Shown here: piece after piece, positions 32,199-40,495 of the stretch
Numbering within the stretch: the stretch's first letter is position 1
Layout of the letters: each line of letters starts with the position of its first letter
NCBI GenBank assembly: GCA_900551075.1
Contig: URVB01000030.1
Location: 1-43,732 of the forward strand
Reading direction: 5' to 3'
Source of the DNA: an uncultured Blautia sp.
GTDB taxonomy: Bacteria > Bacillota > Clostridia > Lachnospirales > Lachnospiraceae
DNA: 43,732 bases
Program-made: the position numbers and the translations under genes
The notes under the pieces: generated by a model
What the model saw: the letters and a program-made list of their open reading frames with translations, nothing else
Told to the model about the DNA's origin: nothing
Databases searched by the model: none

Positions 32199-33515
32199 TT
32201 AGTTATTGAGGAACCCTTTGTAATTGCGGACAAGCATCTGTGATTCAATCTGCTTCACAGTCTCCAGTATAACACCAACGATAATGATGATGGAAGTTCC
32301 ACCGAAGGAAACATTTGCCCCGAATACACCGTTAAAGAAGAACGGAATCACCGCCACAATAATCAGGCCCACCACACCTATAAATATAATATAATTTAAG
32401 ATTTTGGTCAAATAGTCTGATGTAGGTTTCCCCGGACGGATACCTGGAATAAAGCCGCCCTGCTTCTTGATATTATCTGCCACTTCCAATGGATTAAATG
32501 TAATGGAGGTATAGAAATATGCAAAGAAGACACATAATACAATGTAGAGCACCAGTCCCCAGCTATACTTCAACTGTGAGGGATTGCACCAATTGTTTGA
32601 GGAAAGCCCTCTCAGGATTTCACTGCCAATGCCTGTTCCATTGCCTTTACCGGCTAACTGTGCAATTACCTGTGGAAATGACATGATAGAAGATGCAAAG
32701 ATAATCGGAATAACACCTGCTGTATTGACCTTCAGCGGGATGTTGGTGGACTGCCCGCCCATCATCTTCCTTCCTACCATTTTCTTGGAATACTGCACCG
32801 GAATTCTTCTTTCTGCTCCATTGAGGATTAAGACAAAAACAATAACGACAAGAAGAATCGCAAGGATGATCGCGCCTGCAAGAAGCCCCTTTGCAATTGT
32901 TTTTCCTTTTATAAAATTCTCATAAAGCAAAGACATATCACTTGGAATCCGGGATACGATATTCACCGTCAATACAATAGAAATACCATTTCCAACACCC
33001 TTTTCCGTGATACGTTCACCGATCCACATCAGCATTGCGGAGCCGGCTGTCAGAGATACCACAACAACGACACCCTTCCAAAATGACATATCCTTGATCA
33101 TGCCGCCGCGTCCGAAACCGATTGCCATAGCAACGGACTCAAAAAGCGCCAGGCCAACGGTTACATAACGGGTAATCGCAGTAATCTTCTTTCTTCCTTC
33201 CTCCCCATCTCTATGCATCTCTTCCAGAGCCGGAATCGCAATGGTTAAAAGCTGCATAATAATGGAGGAAGTAATATATGGTGTGATATTTAACGCAAAT
33301 ACAGACATTTTTTCAAAAGAGCCGCCGGTAAACGCATCAAAAAAATTGAATGCGTCACCGGTATTGCTTCTGAACCACTCTTTGAAAACATCACTGTCCA
33401 CTCCTGGAACCGGAAGCTGGGAACCGATACGGATAATCAGAATCATCCATACCACATAGAGGAGCTTGCGTCTCATCTCTTTTACTCTAAAAACATTTTT
33501 AAGAGTTTCAAACAT
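32199..33515 (-). CDS. secY: Protein translocase subunit SecY
   Basis: This 438-residue, ten-helix membrane protein forms the protein-conducting channel. Typical segments are RIGSQLPVPGVDS in the first helix region, NITPYITSSIIMQLL, AGSAMLMWIGERITEKGVGNG, and GGFIPGIRPGKPTSDYL near the cytosolic ribosome-binding loop. Its ATG overlaps the rplO stop (TAATG), the conserved coupling in the spc operon. Confidence 0.97.
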   Translation of the reverse strand: MFETLKNVFRVKEMRRKLLYVVWMILIIRIGSQLPVPGVDSDVFKEWFRSNTGDAFNFFDAFTGGSFEKMSVFALNITPYITSSIIMQLLTIAIPALEEMHRDGEEGRKKITAITRYVTVGLALFESVAMAIGFGRGGMIKDMSFWKGVVVVVSLTAGSAMLMWIGERITEKGVGNGISIVLTVNIVSRIPSDMSLLYENFIKGKTIAKGLLAGAIILAILLVVIVFVLILNGAERRIPVQYSKKMVGRKMMGGQSTNIPLKVNTAGVIPIIFASSIMSFPQVIAQLAGKGNGTGIGSEILRGLSSNNWCNPSQLKYSWGLVLYIVLCVFFAYFYTSITFNPLEVADNIKKQGGFIPGIRPGKPTSDYLTKILNYIIFIGVVGLIIVAVIPFFFNGVFGANVSFGGTSIIIIVGVILETVKQIESQMLVRNYKGFLNN

Positions 33516-33964
33516 TAAATCACCTCTACTGTACCACCAGCAGCTTCAATTTTGGCTTTTGCAGTCTCGCTGACAGCATTCACTTTTACATTCAGTTTCT
33601 TTGTCAGCTCACCGTTTCCAAGAATTTTAACGCCGTCACCAGCTTTGGAAATTGCGCGGCTTTCCAGTAAGCTCTCAACAGTTACTTCCGCCCCGTCTTC
33701 AAAACGGTTCAGAACGTCAACATTGATAGCGATGATCTCTTTAGAGTTTCTATTTGTGAAACCTCTCTTCGGCAGACGTCTGTATAAAGGCATCTGTCCA
33801 CCCTCAAATCCCGGTTTTTTGTGTCCGGAACGAGCTAACTGTCCTTTGTGTCCCTTGCCGGCTGTTTTGCCGTTTCCGGAACCATGTCCACGGCCTCTTC
33901 TGAAGTTATCGCTGTGCTTAGAACCTTCTGCTGGTCTTAAGTTTGATAAATCCATGTCTGGCAC
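33515..33964 (-). CDS. rplO: 50S ribosomal protein L15
   Basis: This 149-residue late assembly protein of the 50S subunit begins MPDMDLSNLRPAEGSKHSDN and has the Gly/Lys-rich RGRGHGSGNGKTAGKGHKGQ stretch followed by GGQMPLYRRLPKRGF. It is translationally coupled to secY. Confidence 0.97.
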   Translation of the reverse strand: MPDMDLSNLRPAEGSKHSDNFRRGRGHGSGNGKTAGKGHKGQLARSGHKKPGFEGGQMPLYRRLPKRGFTNRNSKEIIAINVDVLNRFEDGAEVTVESLLESRAISKAGDGVKILGNGELTKKLNVKVNAVSETAKAKIEAAGGTVEVI

Positions 33965-33994
33965 CTCCTTTTATTATTCTCTCAACCTATCGTC

Positions 33995-34177
33995 TTATGC
34001 TTCTTCTACTTTTACCAGGTGCTGTACCTGCTGAATCATTCCTCTGGTTGCCGCATTATCCGGCATTTCAACTGTCTTGTGCATTTTGGTCAGACCCATA
34101 GCTGCAACAGTTTTTTTGTGCTTCGGAACTGCGCCAATCGGAGATTTTACCAATGTAACTTTTAATGTGTTTGCCAT
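33995..34177 (-). CDS. rpmD: 50S ribosomal protein L30
   Basis: This 60-residue protein starts MANTLKVTLVKSPIGAVPKH and continues to AAMGLTKMHKTVEMPDNAAT, the usual L30 pattern. It lies between rpsE (14 bp) and rplO (30 bp). Confidence 0.97.
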   Translation of the reverse strand: MANTLKVTLVKSPIGAVPKHKKTVAAMGLTKMHKTVEMPDNAATRGMIQQVQHLVKVEEA

Positions 34178-34191
34178 TTTTGTTCTCCTCC

Positions 34192-34701
34192 TTACGCCAG
34201 AATCTCATCAACAGATTTTCCGCGAAGCTTTGCAACCTCTTCCGGAGTTTTTAACTGGCTCAAACCTTCGATGGTTGCCAGAACAACATTCTGTTTATTT
34301 CTGGAACCCATACATTTTGTACGGATGTTTTTGATACCGGCTAACTCGATAACGGCACGTGCCGGACCGCCGGCAATAACACCTGTACCTTCCGGAGCCC
34401 GTTTCAGCAGCATTTCTGCGCTTCCGAATTTTCCGATGAAGTCATGTGTAATAGAACCGTTCTCATCTCTTGCTACTGTAACTAATTTCTTCATAGCATC
34501 CTCTTTTCCTTTGCGGATCGCTTCCGGAATTTCGGCTGCTTTTCCTAAACCTGCACCAACGTGTCCATTGCCGTCACCTACAACAACTAAAGCTGTAAAA
34601 CGGAAGTTACGGCCACCTTTAACAACCTTGGTAACACGCTTGATTGACACTACTTTATCTTCTAATTCTAACTGACTAGCATCAATAAGATTATGTTTCA
34701 T
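34192..34701 (-). CDS. rpsE: 30S ribosomal protein S5
   Basis: This 169-residue protein is involved in mRNA entry and decoding fidelity. It has the double-stranded-RNA-like N-terminal domain (DKVVSIKRVTKVVKGGRNFR) and AGLGKAAEIPEAIRKGKEDA. The C-terminal half has GGPARAVIELAGIKNIRTK. Confidence 0.97.
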   Translation of the reverse strand: MKHNLIDASQLELEDKVVSIKRVTKVVKGGRNFRFTALVVVGDGNGHVGAGLGKAAEIPEAIRKGKEDAMKKLVTVARDENGSITHDFIGKFGSAEMLLKRAPEGTGVIAGGPARAVIELAGIKNIRTKCMGSRNKQNVVLATIEGLSQLKTPEEVAKLRGKSVDEILA

Positions 34702-34719
34702 GTGTCTTTTCCTCCCTTT

Positions 34720-35088
34720 TTAGAATTTCAGTCCAGCTTCTCTTGCTGCGTCTGCCAGTGCTTTTACTTTGCCGTGGTAAATATAGCCCCCTCTGTCGAA
34801 GACTACGCTCTCGATGCCGGCCTCAACAGCCTTCTTTCCAATAACAGTACCAAGATATGCTGCTGCTTTTACATCGTCGGTGTTCTCTAATTCTGCTTTT
34901 ACATCCTTCTGAAGAGTAGAAGCTGATACTAAAGTTTTGCCTACGCTGTCATCAATGATCTGTGCATACATATGCTTATTGGAACGGAATACAGCCAAAC
35001 GCGGGGTTGTGGCAGTTCCGTTTAAATGATGACGTAATCTTCTATGCTTATTCTGACGAATTTCCGCCTTAGATGCTTTCTTTATCAT
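34720..35088 (-). CDS. rplR: 50S ribosomal protein L18
   Basis: This 122-residue 5S rRNA-binding protein starts MIKKASKAEIRQNKHRRLRH and ends VKALADAAREAGLKF. Neighbours rplF and rpsE are within 20 bp. Confidence 0.97.
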   Translation of the reverse strand: MIKKASKAEIRQNKHRRLRHHLNGTATTPRLAVFRSNKHMYAQIIDDSVGKTLVSASTLQKDVKAELENTDDVKAAAYLGTVIGKKAVEAGIESVVFDRGGYIYHGKVKALADAAREAGLKF

Positions 35089-35105
35089 TTTCTCACTCTC
35101 CTTAT

Positions 35106-35645
35106 TTATTTCTTACCAGTCTTACCAACTTTACGTCTGATAACCTCATCGACATACTTGATACCTTTGCCCTTATATGGTTCAGGTCTTCTCTTGTCTC
35201 TGATCTCAGCCGCATACTGGCCAACTTTTTCTTTACTGATACCGGAAACGATAATCTTGTTTCCATCTACTTTGGATTCCAGTCCTTCCGGATCTTCCAT
35301 TTCAACCGGGTGAGAATATCCAAGGGAAAGAACAAGCTTCTTACCCTGCTTTGCTGCTTTATAACCTACACCGTTTACCTCCAGCTCTTTGGTGTAGCCC
35401 TGGCTTACACCAACCACCATGTTGTGGATCAGGCTTCTTGTTAAACCGTGTAAAGATTTCATTTTCTTAAGGTCATTTGGTCTTGCAACAACTACCTGAC
35501 CATCTTCAACCTTGATTTCCATTTCTGTCGGAAGCGCTCTTTCAAGTGTTCCTTTTGGTCCTTTTACGGTTACTACGTTGCCGTCAGCGATCTTTACTTC
35601 TACGCCTTCAGGAATCACTACTGGCAGTCTACCGATACGAGACAT
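35106..35645 (-). CDS. rplF: 50S ribosomal protein L6
   Basis: This 179-residue two-domain protein lies near the factor-binding site. It starts MSRIGRLPVVIPEGVEVKIA and ends with the RPEPYKGKGIKYVDEVIRRK tail. A 213-bp spacer holding the first copy of a 111-bp repeat separates it from rpsH. Confidence 0.97.
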   Translation of the reverse strand: MSRIGRLPVVIPEGVEVKIADGNVVTVKGPKGTLERALPTEMEIKVEDGQVVVARPNDLKKMKSLHGLTRSLIHNMVVGVSQGYTKELEVNGVGYKAAKQGKKLVLSLGYSHPVEMEDPEGLESKVDGNKIIVSGISKEKVGQYAAEIRDKRRPEPYKGKGIKYVDEVIRRKVGKTGKK

Positions 35646-35753
35646 AATTTTGTCCTCCTTACTTAAATTGTCGGAGAGAAGTTGCTTCCCTCTGTTTTCA
35701 GTTTTTATTTATGAAAACCCTTGTTAAACCAAGGTGTCTCCAGCTTAAGCATC

Positions 35754-35864
35754 ATCCCTCAACGAAACTCGTACTCCGTACTCGTTAAGGTTCGGGATAG
35801 GTCTCGCACTAAATTCGCACTGCGCCTGTCGGCTTGTGCTCATTAAGTTGCTTTCGGCCTACCA
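35754..35864. repeat. 111-bp intergenic repeat, copy A (rpsH-rplF)
   Basis: It matches copy B (36383-36493) over 111 bp with four substitutions and no gaps. On the minus strand it begins with the final TGG-TAG of rpsH. The RNA can pair CCTTAAC with GTTGAGG and TATC with GATA. The rest of the 213-bp spacer (35646-35753) shows nothing recognisable. Confidence 0.93.
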
Positions 35865-36260
35865 TACAAATGCGAGCACCTCGCCGCCAACCTGAAGCTT
35901 ACGGGCCTCTTTGTCGGTGATAACGCCCTTATTTGTGGAAAGGATTGCGATTCCAAGTCCGCCAAGTACTCTCGGCAGTTCATCCTTGCCTGCGTATACA
36001 CGAAGACCAGGTTTGGAAATTCTCTTTAATCCTGTGATAATCTTATCATTTTTGGTCTCACCATATTTCAGGGTGATATGAATGGTCTTAATTACCCCAT
36101 CCTCAATCAAATCATACTTTGCAATATATCCCTCGTCAACAAGGATGTTTGCAATTGCAATTTTCATTTTGGATGCCGGAACATCAACTGTATCATGTTT
36201 TGCAGTATTTGCATTACGGATTCTTGTAAGCATATCTGCAATCGGATCGCTCATTGTCAT
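35859..36260 (-). CDS. rpsH: 30S ribosomal protein S8
   Basis: This 133-residue 16S rRNA-binding protein is, in enterobacteria, the spc operon autoregulator. The start chosen is ATG at 36260 (MTMSDPIADMLTRIRNANTA), with AGGAGG 8 nt upstream; an upstream ATG at 36284 is rejected. It ends GGEVLAFVW, the usual terminal tryptophan, and the last two codons form the start of the 111-bp repeat. Confidence 0.97.
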   Translation of the reverse strand: MTMSDPIADMLTRIRNANTAKHDTVDVPASKMKIAIANILVDEGYIAKYDLIEDGVIKTIHITLKYGETKNDKIITGLKRISKPGLRVYAGKDELPRVLGGLGIAILSTNKGVITDKEARKLQVGGEVLAFVW

Positions 36261-36292
36261 GTTAGTTTCCTCCTTTTCGGCCAATGTACTCT

Positions 36293-36318
36293 GGCCATAA
36301 TGGTATCCCTTTGGGGAT
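36293..36318. repeat. Short palindromic element upstream of rpsH
   Basis: A 26-bp sequence combines a CCATAATGG palindrome and an ATCCC-N4-GGGAT hairpin. Close relatives lie at 36771-36794 (next to the rplE stop) and 6060-6083 (upstream of purL). Confidence 0.7.
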
Positions 36319-36382
36319 TTCCTGCTCTTTCAGACTTTACATGTTCTTTTTTATTTAGTGGATTCGGTAAGTTGCTTTCGGT

Positions 36383-36493
36383 ATCCCTCAACTAAACTCG
36401 TACTTCGTACTCGTTAAGGTTCGGGATAGGCCTCGCACTAAATTCGCACTGCGCCTGTCGGCTTGCGCTCATTAAGTTGCTTTCGGCCTACCA
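36383..36493. repeat. 111-bp intergenic repeat, copy B (rpsN-rpsH)
   Basis: This is 96% identical to copy A and again begins on the minus strand at the Trp-stop codons, here of rpsN. A truncated extra unit (TAAGTTGCTTTCGG at 36368-36381) abuts it 105 bp from the matching end, suggesting former tandem copies. Confidence 0.93.
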
Positions 36494-36673
36494 GGATGCT
36501 TTCTTTACACCCGGGATCTGTCCCTTGTATGCTAATTCACGGAAGCAGATTCTGCAGATTCCGTATTTTCTTAAATAAGCATGTGGACGACCACAAATTC
36601 TGCAGCGGCTGTATTCTCTTGTGGAGAATTTCTGCTTACGCTGCTGTTTGATTTTCATTGCTGTTTTAGCCAT
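36488..36673 (-). CDS. rpsN: 30S ribosomal protein S14, zinc type
   Basis: This 61-residue protein carries the zinc site Cys24, Cys27, Cys40 and Cys43 (CRICG and GICRICF), which marks the zinc-dependent S14. It ends in VKKASW. The final Trp and stop are shared with repeat copy B. Confidence 0.97.
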   Translation of the reverse strand: MAKTAMKIKQQRKQKFSTREYSRCRICGRPHAYLRKYGICRICFRELAYKGQIPGVKKASW

Positions 36674-36726
36674 GAACTCATCCTCCTATCATCTTTCCTG
36701 ACCCCGGTATCACCGGTGGTCATCCA

Positions 36727-36794
36727 GGTATCCCATGGATACCAGACTTGCCGGCGCCGCACTTACGGCCGCCATCATGGTATCCCTTCGGGGA
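36727..36794. repeat. Palindromic elements in the rplE-rpsN spacer
   Basis: The spacer contains a perfect GGTATCC-CAT-GGATACC palindrome (36727-36743) and, at 36771-36794, a relative of the element upstream of rpsH. The latter abuts the rplE stop codon. Confidence 0.7.
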
Positions 36795-36796
36795 AA

Positions 36797-37336
36797 TTAT
36801 TTTGCAAACGGCATATTGAACAATTTCAATAACTCACGAGCCTCTTCGTCGGTTTTTGCAGTGGTAACGAAGATAACGTCCATACCTCTTACTTTGTCGA
36901 CTTTGTCATACTCAACTTCCGGGAAGATCAACTGTTCTTTGATTCCCAATGCGTAGTTTCCTCTGCCGTCGAAGGCGTTCGGATTTACACCACGGAAGTC
37001 ACGTACACGAGGAAGAGCCAGATTTATCAGACGATCAGCAAATTCATACATTTTTTCGCCTCTTAATGTAACCTTACATCCAATCGGCATACCCTCTCTG
37101 ATTTTGAAGTTTGCGACAGATTTCTTTGCCTTTGTAGCAATTGCCTTCTGTCCTGTGATCAGCTCCATATCTGCAATGGCAGAATCCAGAAGCTTCGCAT
37201 TTTCCTTGGCTTCACCAACACCCATGTTCACAACGATTTTCTCGAGCTTTGGCACTTCCATAACGTTTTTATATCCGAATTTTTTGATCATGGCATCCAT
37301 GATCTCATTTTTATAAAGATCTTTTAATCTACTCAC
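36797..37336 (-). CDS. rplE: 50S ribosomal protein L5
   Basis: This 179-residue 5S rRNA-binding protein begins MSRLKDLYKNEIMDAMIKKF and carries PKLEKIVVNMGVGEA and the AKKSVANFKIREGMPIGCKV stretch. It follows rplX at 22 bp. Confidence 0.98.
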   Translation of the reverse strand: MSRLKDLYKNEIMDAMIKKFGYKNVMEVPKLEKIVVNMGVGEAKENAKLLDSAIADMELITGQKAIATKAKKSVANFKIREGMPIGCKVTLRGEKMYEFADRLINLALPRVRDFRGVNPNAFDGRGNYALGIKEQLIFPEVEYDKVDKVRGMDVIFVTTAKTDEEARELLKLFNMPFAK

Positions 37337-37358
37337 TTATGTCCGCCTCCTCTCTCAA

Positions 37359-37664
37359 TTAATCGATCACAGCGCCGGTTGCTTTTGCAACACGCACCTT
37401 TTTATCTCCATCTATCCTGAAACCAACTCTGGTAGTTTTTCCGTCAATCACAAGCATAACGTTGGAAATATGAAGCGGAGCTTCTTTCTGGATGATTCCG
37501 CCGTTCTGGTTTGCTGCAGACGGTTTGCTGTGCTTGGTAACCATGTTTACGCTTTCAACGATTACGGTGTTGTCTTTTACGGCAAGAACTTTTCCTTCTT
37601 TGCCTTTATCTTTACCGGCGATTACCCTGACCGTATCGCCTTTTTTAATTTTCATAGCTGACAT
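37359..37664 (-). CDS. rplX: 50S ribosomal protein L24
   Basis: This 101-residue KOW-domain protein is an assembly initiator of the 50S subunit (IKKGDTVRVIAGKDKGKEGK). The start at 37664 has AGGAGGG 6 nt upstream; a second ATG lies three codons in. Confidence 0.97.
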   Translation of the reverse strand: MSAMKIKKGDTVRVIAGKDKGKEGKVLAVKDNTVIVESVNMVTKHSKPSAANQNGGIIQKEAPLHISNVMLVIDGKTTRVGFRIDGDKKVRVAKATGAVID

Positions 37665-37675
37665 TCGGCACCCTC

Positions 37676-38044
37676 CTATAATACTTCCGGAGCTAAGGAA
37701 ACGATCTTCATGAATTTCTTTTCACGAAGCTCTCTGGCAACTGGTCCAAAGATACGTGTTCCTCTCGGAGTTAAATCGTCTTTAATGATTACGGCTGCGT
37801 TTTCATCGAAACGGATGTAGGATCCGTCTTTACGACGAGCGCCTTTTTTGGTACGAACAACAACGGCCTTCACTACATCGCCTTTTTTAACAACGCCGCC
37901 TGGTGTTGCATCTTTGACTGTAGCAATGATTGTATCGCCAATATTTGCATATCTTCTTGTAGAGCCGCCCATAACACGTATACAAAGGATTTCTTTTGCA
38001 CCAGTGTTATCGGCAACTTTCAGTCTGGTTTCCTGCTGAATCAT
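37676..38044 (-). CDS. rplN: 50S ribosomal protein L14
   Basis: This 122-residue protein begins MIQQETRLKVADNTGAKEIL and ends FMKIVSLAPEVL, with the conserved RRKDGSYIRFDENAAVII core. Confidence 0.98.
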   Translation of the reverse strand: MIQQETRLKVADNTGAKEILCIRVMGGSTRRYANIGDTIIATVKDATPGGVVKKGDVVKAVVVRTKKGARRKDGSYIRFDENAAVIIKDDLTPRGTRIFGPVARELREKKFMKIVSLAPEVL

Positions 38045-38057
38045 ACTGGTTTCCTCC

Positions 38058-38312
38058 TTATTTCACTTTCTCTACAATTTCTACAAGTCTCCATCTTTTA
38101 TCTTTAGATAATGGTCTTGTCTCCATAACCTTTACGGTATCACCGATATTACACTCATTCTGTGCATCATGAGCCTTTAATTTATAGGTTCTCTTCACGA
38201 TTTTTTTGTAAAGAGGATGTTTTACATGGTCTTCAATAGCAACGACGATGGTCTTATCCATTTTATTGCTGACAACCTTACCCACACGGGTTTTTCTCAG
38301 ATTTCTTTCCAC
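38058..38312 (-). CDS. rpsQ: 30S ribosomal protein S17
   Basis: This 84-residue OB-fold protein is a primary 16S rRNA binder. It begins MERNLRKTRVGKVVSNKMDK and carries the NIGDTVKVMETRPLSKDKRW motif. Confidence 0.97.
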   Translation of the reverse strand: MERNLRKTRVGKVVSNKMDKTIVVAIEDHVKHPLYKKIVKRTYKLKAHDAQNECNIGDTVKVMETRPLSKDKRWRLVEIVEKVK

Positions 38313-38333
38313 GATTGTTTCCTCCTATATTCA

Positions 38334-38543
38334 CTATTTCGCAGCGTTCGCCTGCTCAGTGATTACTGTCTGGATTCTGGCAATATTTTTGCGAACCTCT
38401 TTGATTCTGCTTGTATTGTCTAATTGATTGGTTGCATTCTGAAATCTCAGGTTAAAAAGTTCTTTTTTAGCAGCTACTAATTCTTCGTTTAATTCTGCAG
38501 CTGATTTTGCCTTTAAATCTTCTACGAATTTATTAATTTTCAC
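38334..38543 (-). CDS. rpmC: 50S ribosomal protein L29
   Basis: This 69-residue protein lies near the tunnel exit (MKINKFVEDLKAKSAAELNE). The start chosen is a GTG at 38543, inside the last codons of rplP, because AAGG is about 11 nt upstream and the protein then has the usual N-terminus. A GTG three codons earlier (38552) is the alternative. Confidence 0.95.
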   Translation of the reverse strand: MKINKFVEDLKAKSAAELNEELVAAKKELFNLRFQNATNQLDNTSRIKEVRKNIARIQTVITEQANAAK

Positions 38544-38970
38544 TGTTATCACCGCCTTCTAAGTCTGCACGAGAAACGATTTTACATTTACATGGCAACT
38601 TGTGCATTGCAAGACGTAATGCCTCACGAGCAATTTCTTCAGAAACGCCTGCAATTTCGAACATTACACGTCCTGGTTTTACAACTGCTACCCAGTATTC
38701 CAGGGAACCCTTACCGGAACCCATACGTGTTTCTGCTGGTTTCGCTGTTACTGGTTTATCCGGAAAAATCTTAATCCAAACCTGACCGCCACGTTTAATA
38801 TAACGGGTCATAGCAATACGGGCTGCCTCAATCTGATTGGAACGGATCCAACATGGCTCGGTAGCAACAAGACCATATTCACCATAATTGATTTTATTGC
38901 CTCTCTGGGCTTTACCTCTCATGGAGCCACGGAATTGTTTACGACGTTTTACTCTTTTTGGCATTAACAT
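38533..38970 (-). CDS. rplP: 50S ribosomal protein L16
   Basis: This 145-residue protein near the peptidyl transferase centre begins MLMPKRVKRRKQFRGSMRGK. Its ATG overlaps the rpsC stop (TAATG) and its end overlaps rpmC. Confidence 0.98.
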   Translation of the reverse strand: MLMPKRVKRRKQFRGSMRGKAQRGNKINYGEYGLVATEPCWIRSNQIEAARIAMTRYIKRGGQVWIKIFPDKPVTAKPAETRMGSGKGSLEYWVAVVKPGRVMFEIAGVSEEIAREALRLAMHKLPCKCKIVSRADLEGGDNSEN

Positions 38971-39626
38971 TATTTATCGCTCCCTTCCTTAGTTCCTTTT
39001 GTTGGAAGTACTTCACCGTTGTAGACCCATGCCTTTACGCCAACTTTGCCGTAAGTGGTATCTGCTTCAGCGAATCCGTAGTCGATGTCCGCACGAAGTG
39101 TCTGAAGCGGAATGGTTCCTTCACTGTAAAACTCAGTACGAGCCATATCAGCGCCGCCGAGACGTCCGGAAACTGCAGTCTTAATTCCCTTCGCACCGGA
39201 CTTCATGGTTCTCTGCATGGTAGATTTCATTGCACGTCTGAAGGAAATACGGTTTTCCAACTGCAGTGCAATATTTTCAGCTACTAACTGTGCATCTTTG
39301 TCCGGTCTTTTTACTTCCTTAATATCCACAATTAATTTCTTGTCTGTGAATTTCTGTAATTCAGCTTTCACTTTTTCGATTTCAGCGCCGCCTTTACCGA
39401 TTACGATACCAGGTTTTGCAGTGTAAATGATAATCTTTACTCTGTCAGATGCTCTCTCGATCTCAATCCTGGATACACCTGCGCTGTACAGTTTCTTTTT
39501 CAAAAATGTTCTGATGTTGTAATCTTCTACCAGATAGTCAGCGAAATCCGCTTCTGCATACCATCTGGAATCCCAATCTTTGATAACACCGACTCTAAGG
39601 CCATGTGGATTAACTTTCTGTCCCAT
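38970..39626 (-). CDS. rpsC: 30S ribosomal protein S3
   Basis: This 218-residue protein at the mRNA entry site has an N-terminal KH domain (YTAKPGIVIGKGGAEIEKVK) and a C-terminal domain with SGRLGGADMARTEFYSEG. It starts MGQKVNPHGLRVGVIKDWDS. Confidence 0.98.
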   Translation of the reverse strand: MGQKVNPHGLRVGVIKDWDSRWYAEADFADYLVEDYNIRTFLKKKLYSAGVSRIEIERASDRVKIIIYTAKPGIVIGKGGAEIEKVKAELQKFTDKKLIVDIKEVKRPDKDAQLVAENIALQLENRISFRRAMKSTMQRTMKSGAKGIKTAVSGRLGGADMARTEFYSEGTIPLQTLRADIDYGFAEADTTYGKVGVKAWVYNGEVLPTKGTKEGSDK

Positions 39627-39637
39627 GCTTTTCCTCC

Positions 39638-40027
39638 TTATCTTTCATCCAGCACGATGGTGATATGGCTTGTTCTCTTCTCAATTCTGTAAGCCCTTCC
39701 CTGCGCTCTTGGCTGAATTCTCTTCATTGTAGGTCCTTTGTTTGCATAGCACTCTGCAACGTAGAGGTTGTCTGCGTTCATTCCATTGTTGTTCTCAGCA
39801 TTCGCAACTGCTGACTCCAGCAATTTCTTCAGTACGCTGGAAGCGTATCTTGGGTTGTATGTCAGGATACCAAGTGCTGTCTGCACATCTTTGCCACGGA
39901 TCGCATCTAAAACGTAGCAGGCCTTCTGAACAGAAATTCTTGCATAAGATAATTTTGCAGACGGTCTTGTCTCTTTATTATTCTCATTTCTGGCTCTCTT
40001 TATCTGGCTTCTATGTCCCTTTGCCAT
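39638..40027 (-). CDS. rplV: 50S ribosomal protein L22
   Basis: This 129-residue protein's loop lines the exit tunnel (PRAQGRAYRIEKRTSHITIV). It begins MAKGHRSQIKRARNENNKET and has a slightly longer basic N-terminus than short homologues. Confidence 0.97.
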   Translation of the reverse strand: MAKGHRSQIKRARNENNKETRPSAKLSYARISVQKACYVLDAIRGKDVQTALGILTYNPRYASSVLKKLLESAVANAENNNGMNADNLYVAECYANKGPTMKRIQPRAQGRAYRIEKRTSHITIVLDER

Positions 40028-40101
40028 TTTAAAGTGCCTCCTTTCCTCTCATTCAATATTAATGGAAAACACCATGGTCACTCAATTCACCCCGGCTCTG
40101 C

Positions 40102-40191
40102 ACCGAAAGCGTCCCTTAGGAAGTGACCAGGTGGATATTCTTACCAAATCCGCTCCCGGTTCATTATACCGAAGGCGTCCCTTGGGAATTG
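40102..40191. repeat. Direct repeat in the rplV-rpsS spacer
   Basis: Two 24-bp units (40102-40125 and 40168-40191), 66 bp apart, differ at three positions and share ACCGAA and GCGTCCCTT blocks. They resemble the TATCCCTTTGGGGA elements near rpsH. The 171-bp spacer has no gene. Confidence 0.75.
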
Positions 40192-40198
40192 TACACAA

Positions 40199-40480
40199 TC
40201 AGCGAACGCCGGATTTCTTTTCGTCTTTTCCGTGTCCTCTGTAGGTTCTGGTTGCTACGAACTCGCCAAGCTTGTGTCCAACCATATCTTCAGTAATGTA
40301 TACCGGCACATGCTTTCTTCCGTCATGGACAGCAATGGTGTGTCCTACGAAAGACGGGAAGATTGTGGAACGGCGTGACCATGTTTTGATTACGGATTTA
40401 TCATTTGCAGCATTTAAGGCATCTATTTTTTTCAGTAAGCTGGTGTCTGCAAAAGGTCCTTTTTTCAGTGAACGAGACAT
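40199..40480 (-). CDS. rpsS: 30S ribosomal protein S19
   Basis: This 93-residue head protein of the 30S subunit begins MSRSLKKGPFADTSLLKKID and has the FVGHTIAVHDGRKHVPVYIT core. Confidence 0.98.
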   Translation of the reverse strand: MSRSLKKGPFADTSLLKKIDALNAANDKSVIKTWSRRSTIFPSFVGHTIAVHDGRKHVPVYITEDMVGHKLGEFVATRTYRGHGKDEKKSGVR

Positions 40481-40495
40481 TCTTTACCCTCCTTA

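Noticed and set aside
35754..36493. CRISPR array
   Set aside because: Only two long copies separated by a gene, with no short regular repeats or spacers and no cas genes.
40062..40244. Small plus-strand frame in the rplV-rpsS spacer
   Set aside because: It overlaps the direct repeat and rpsS, and has no ribosome binding site.
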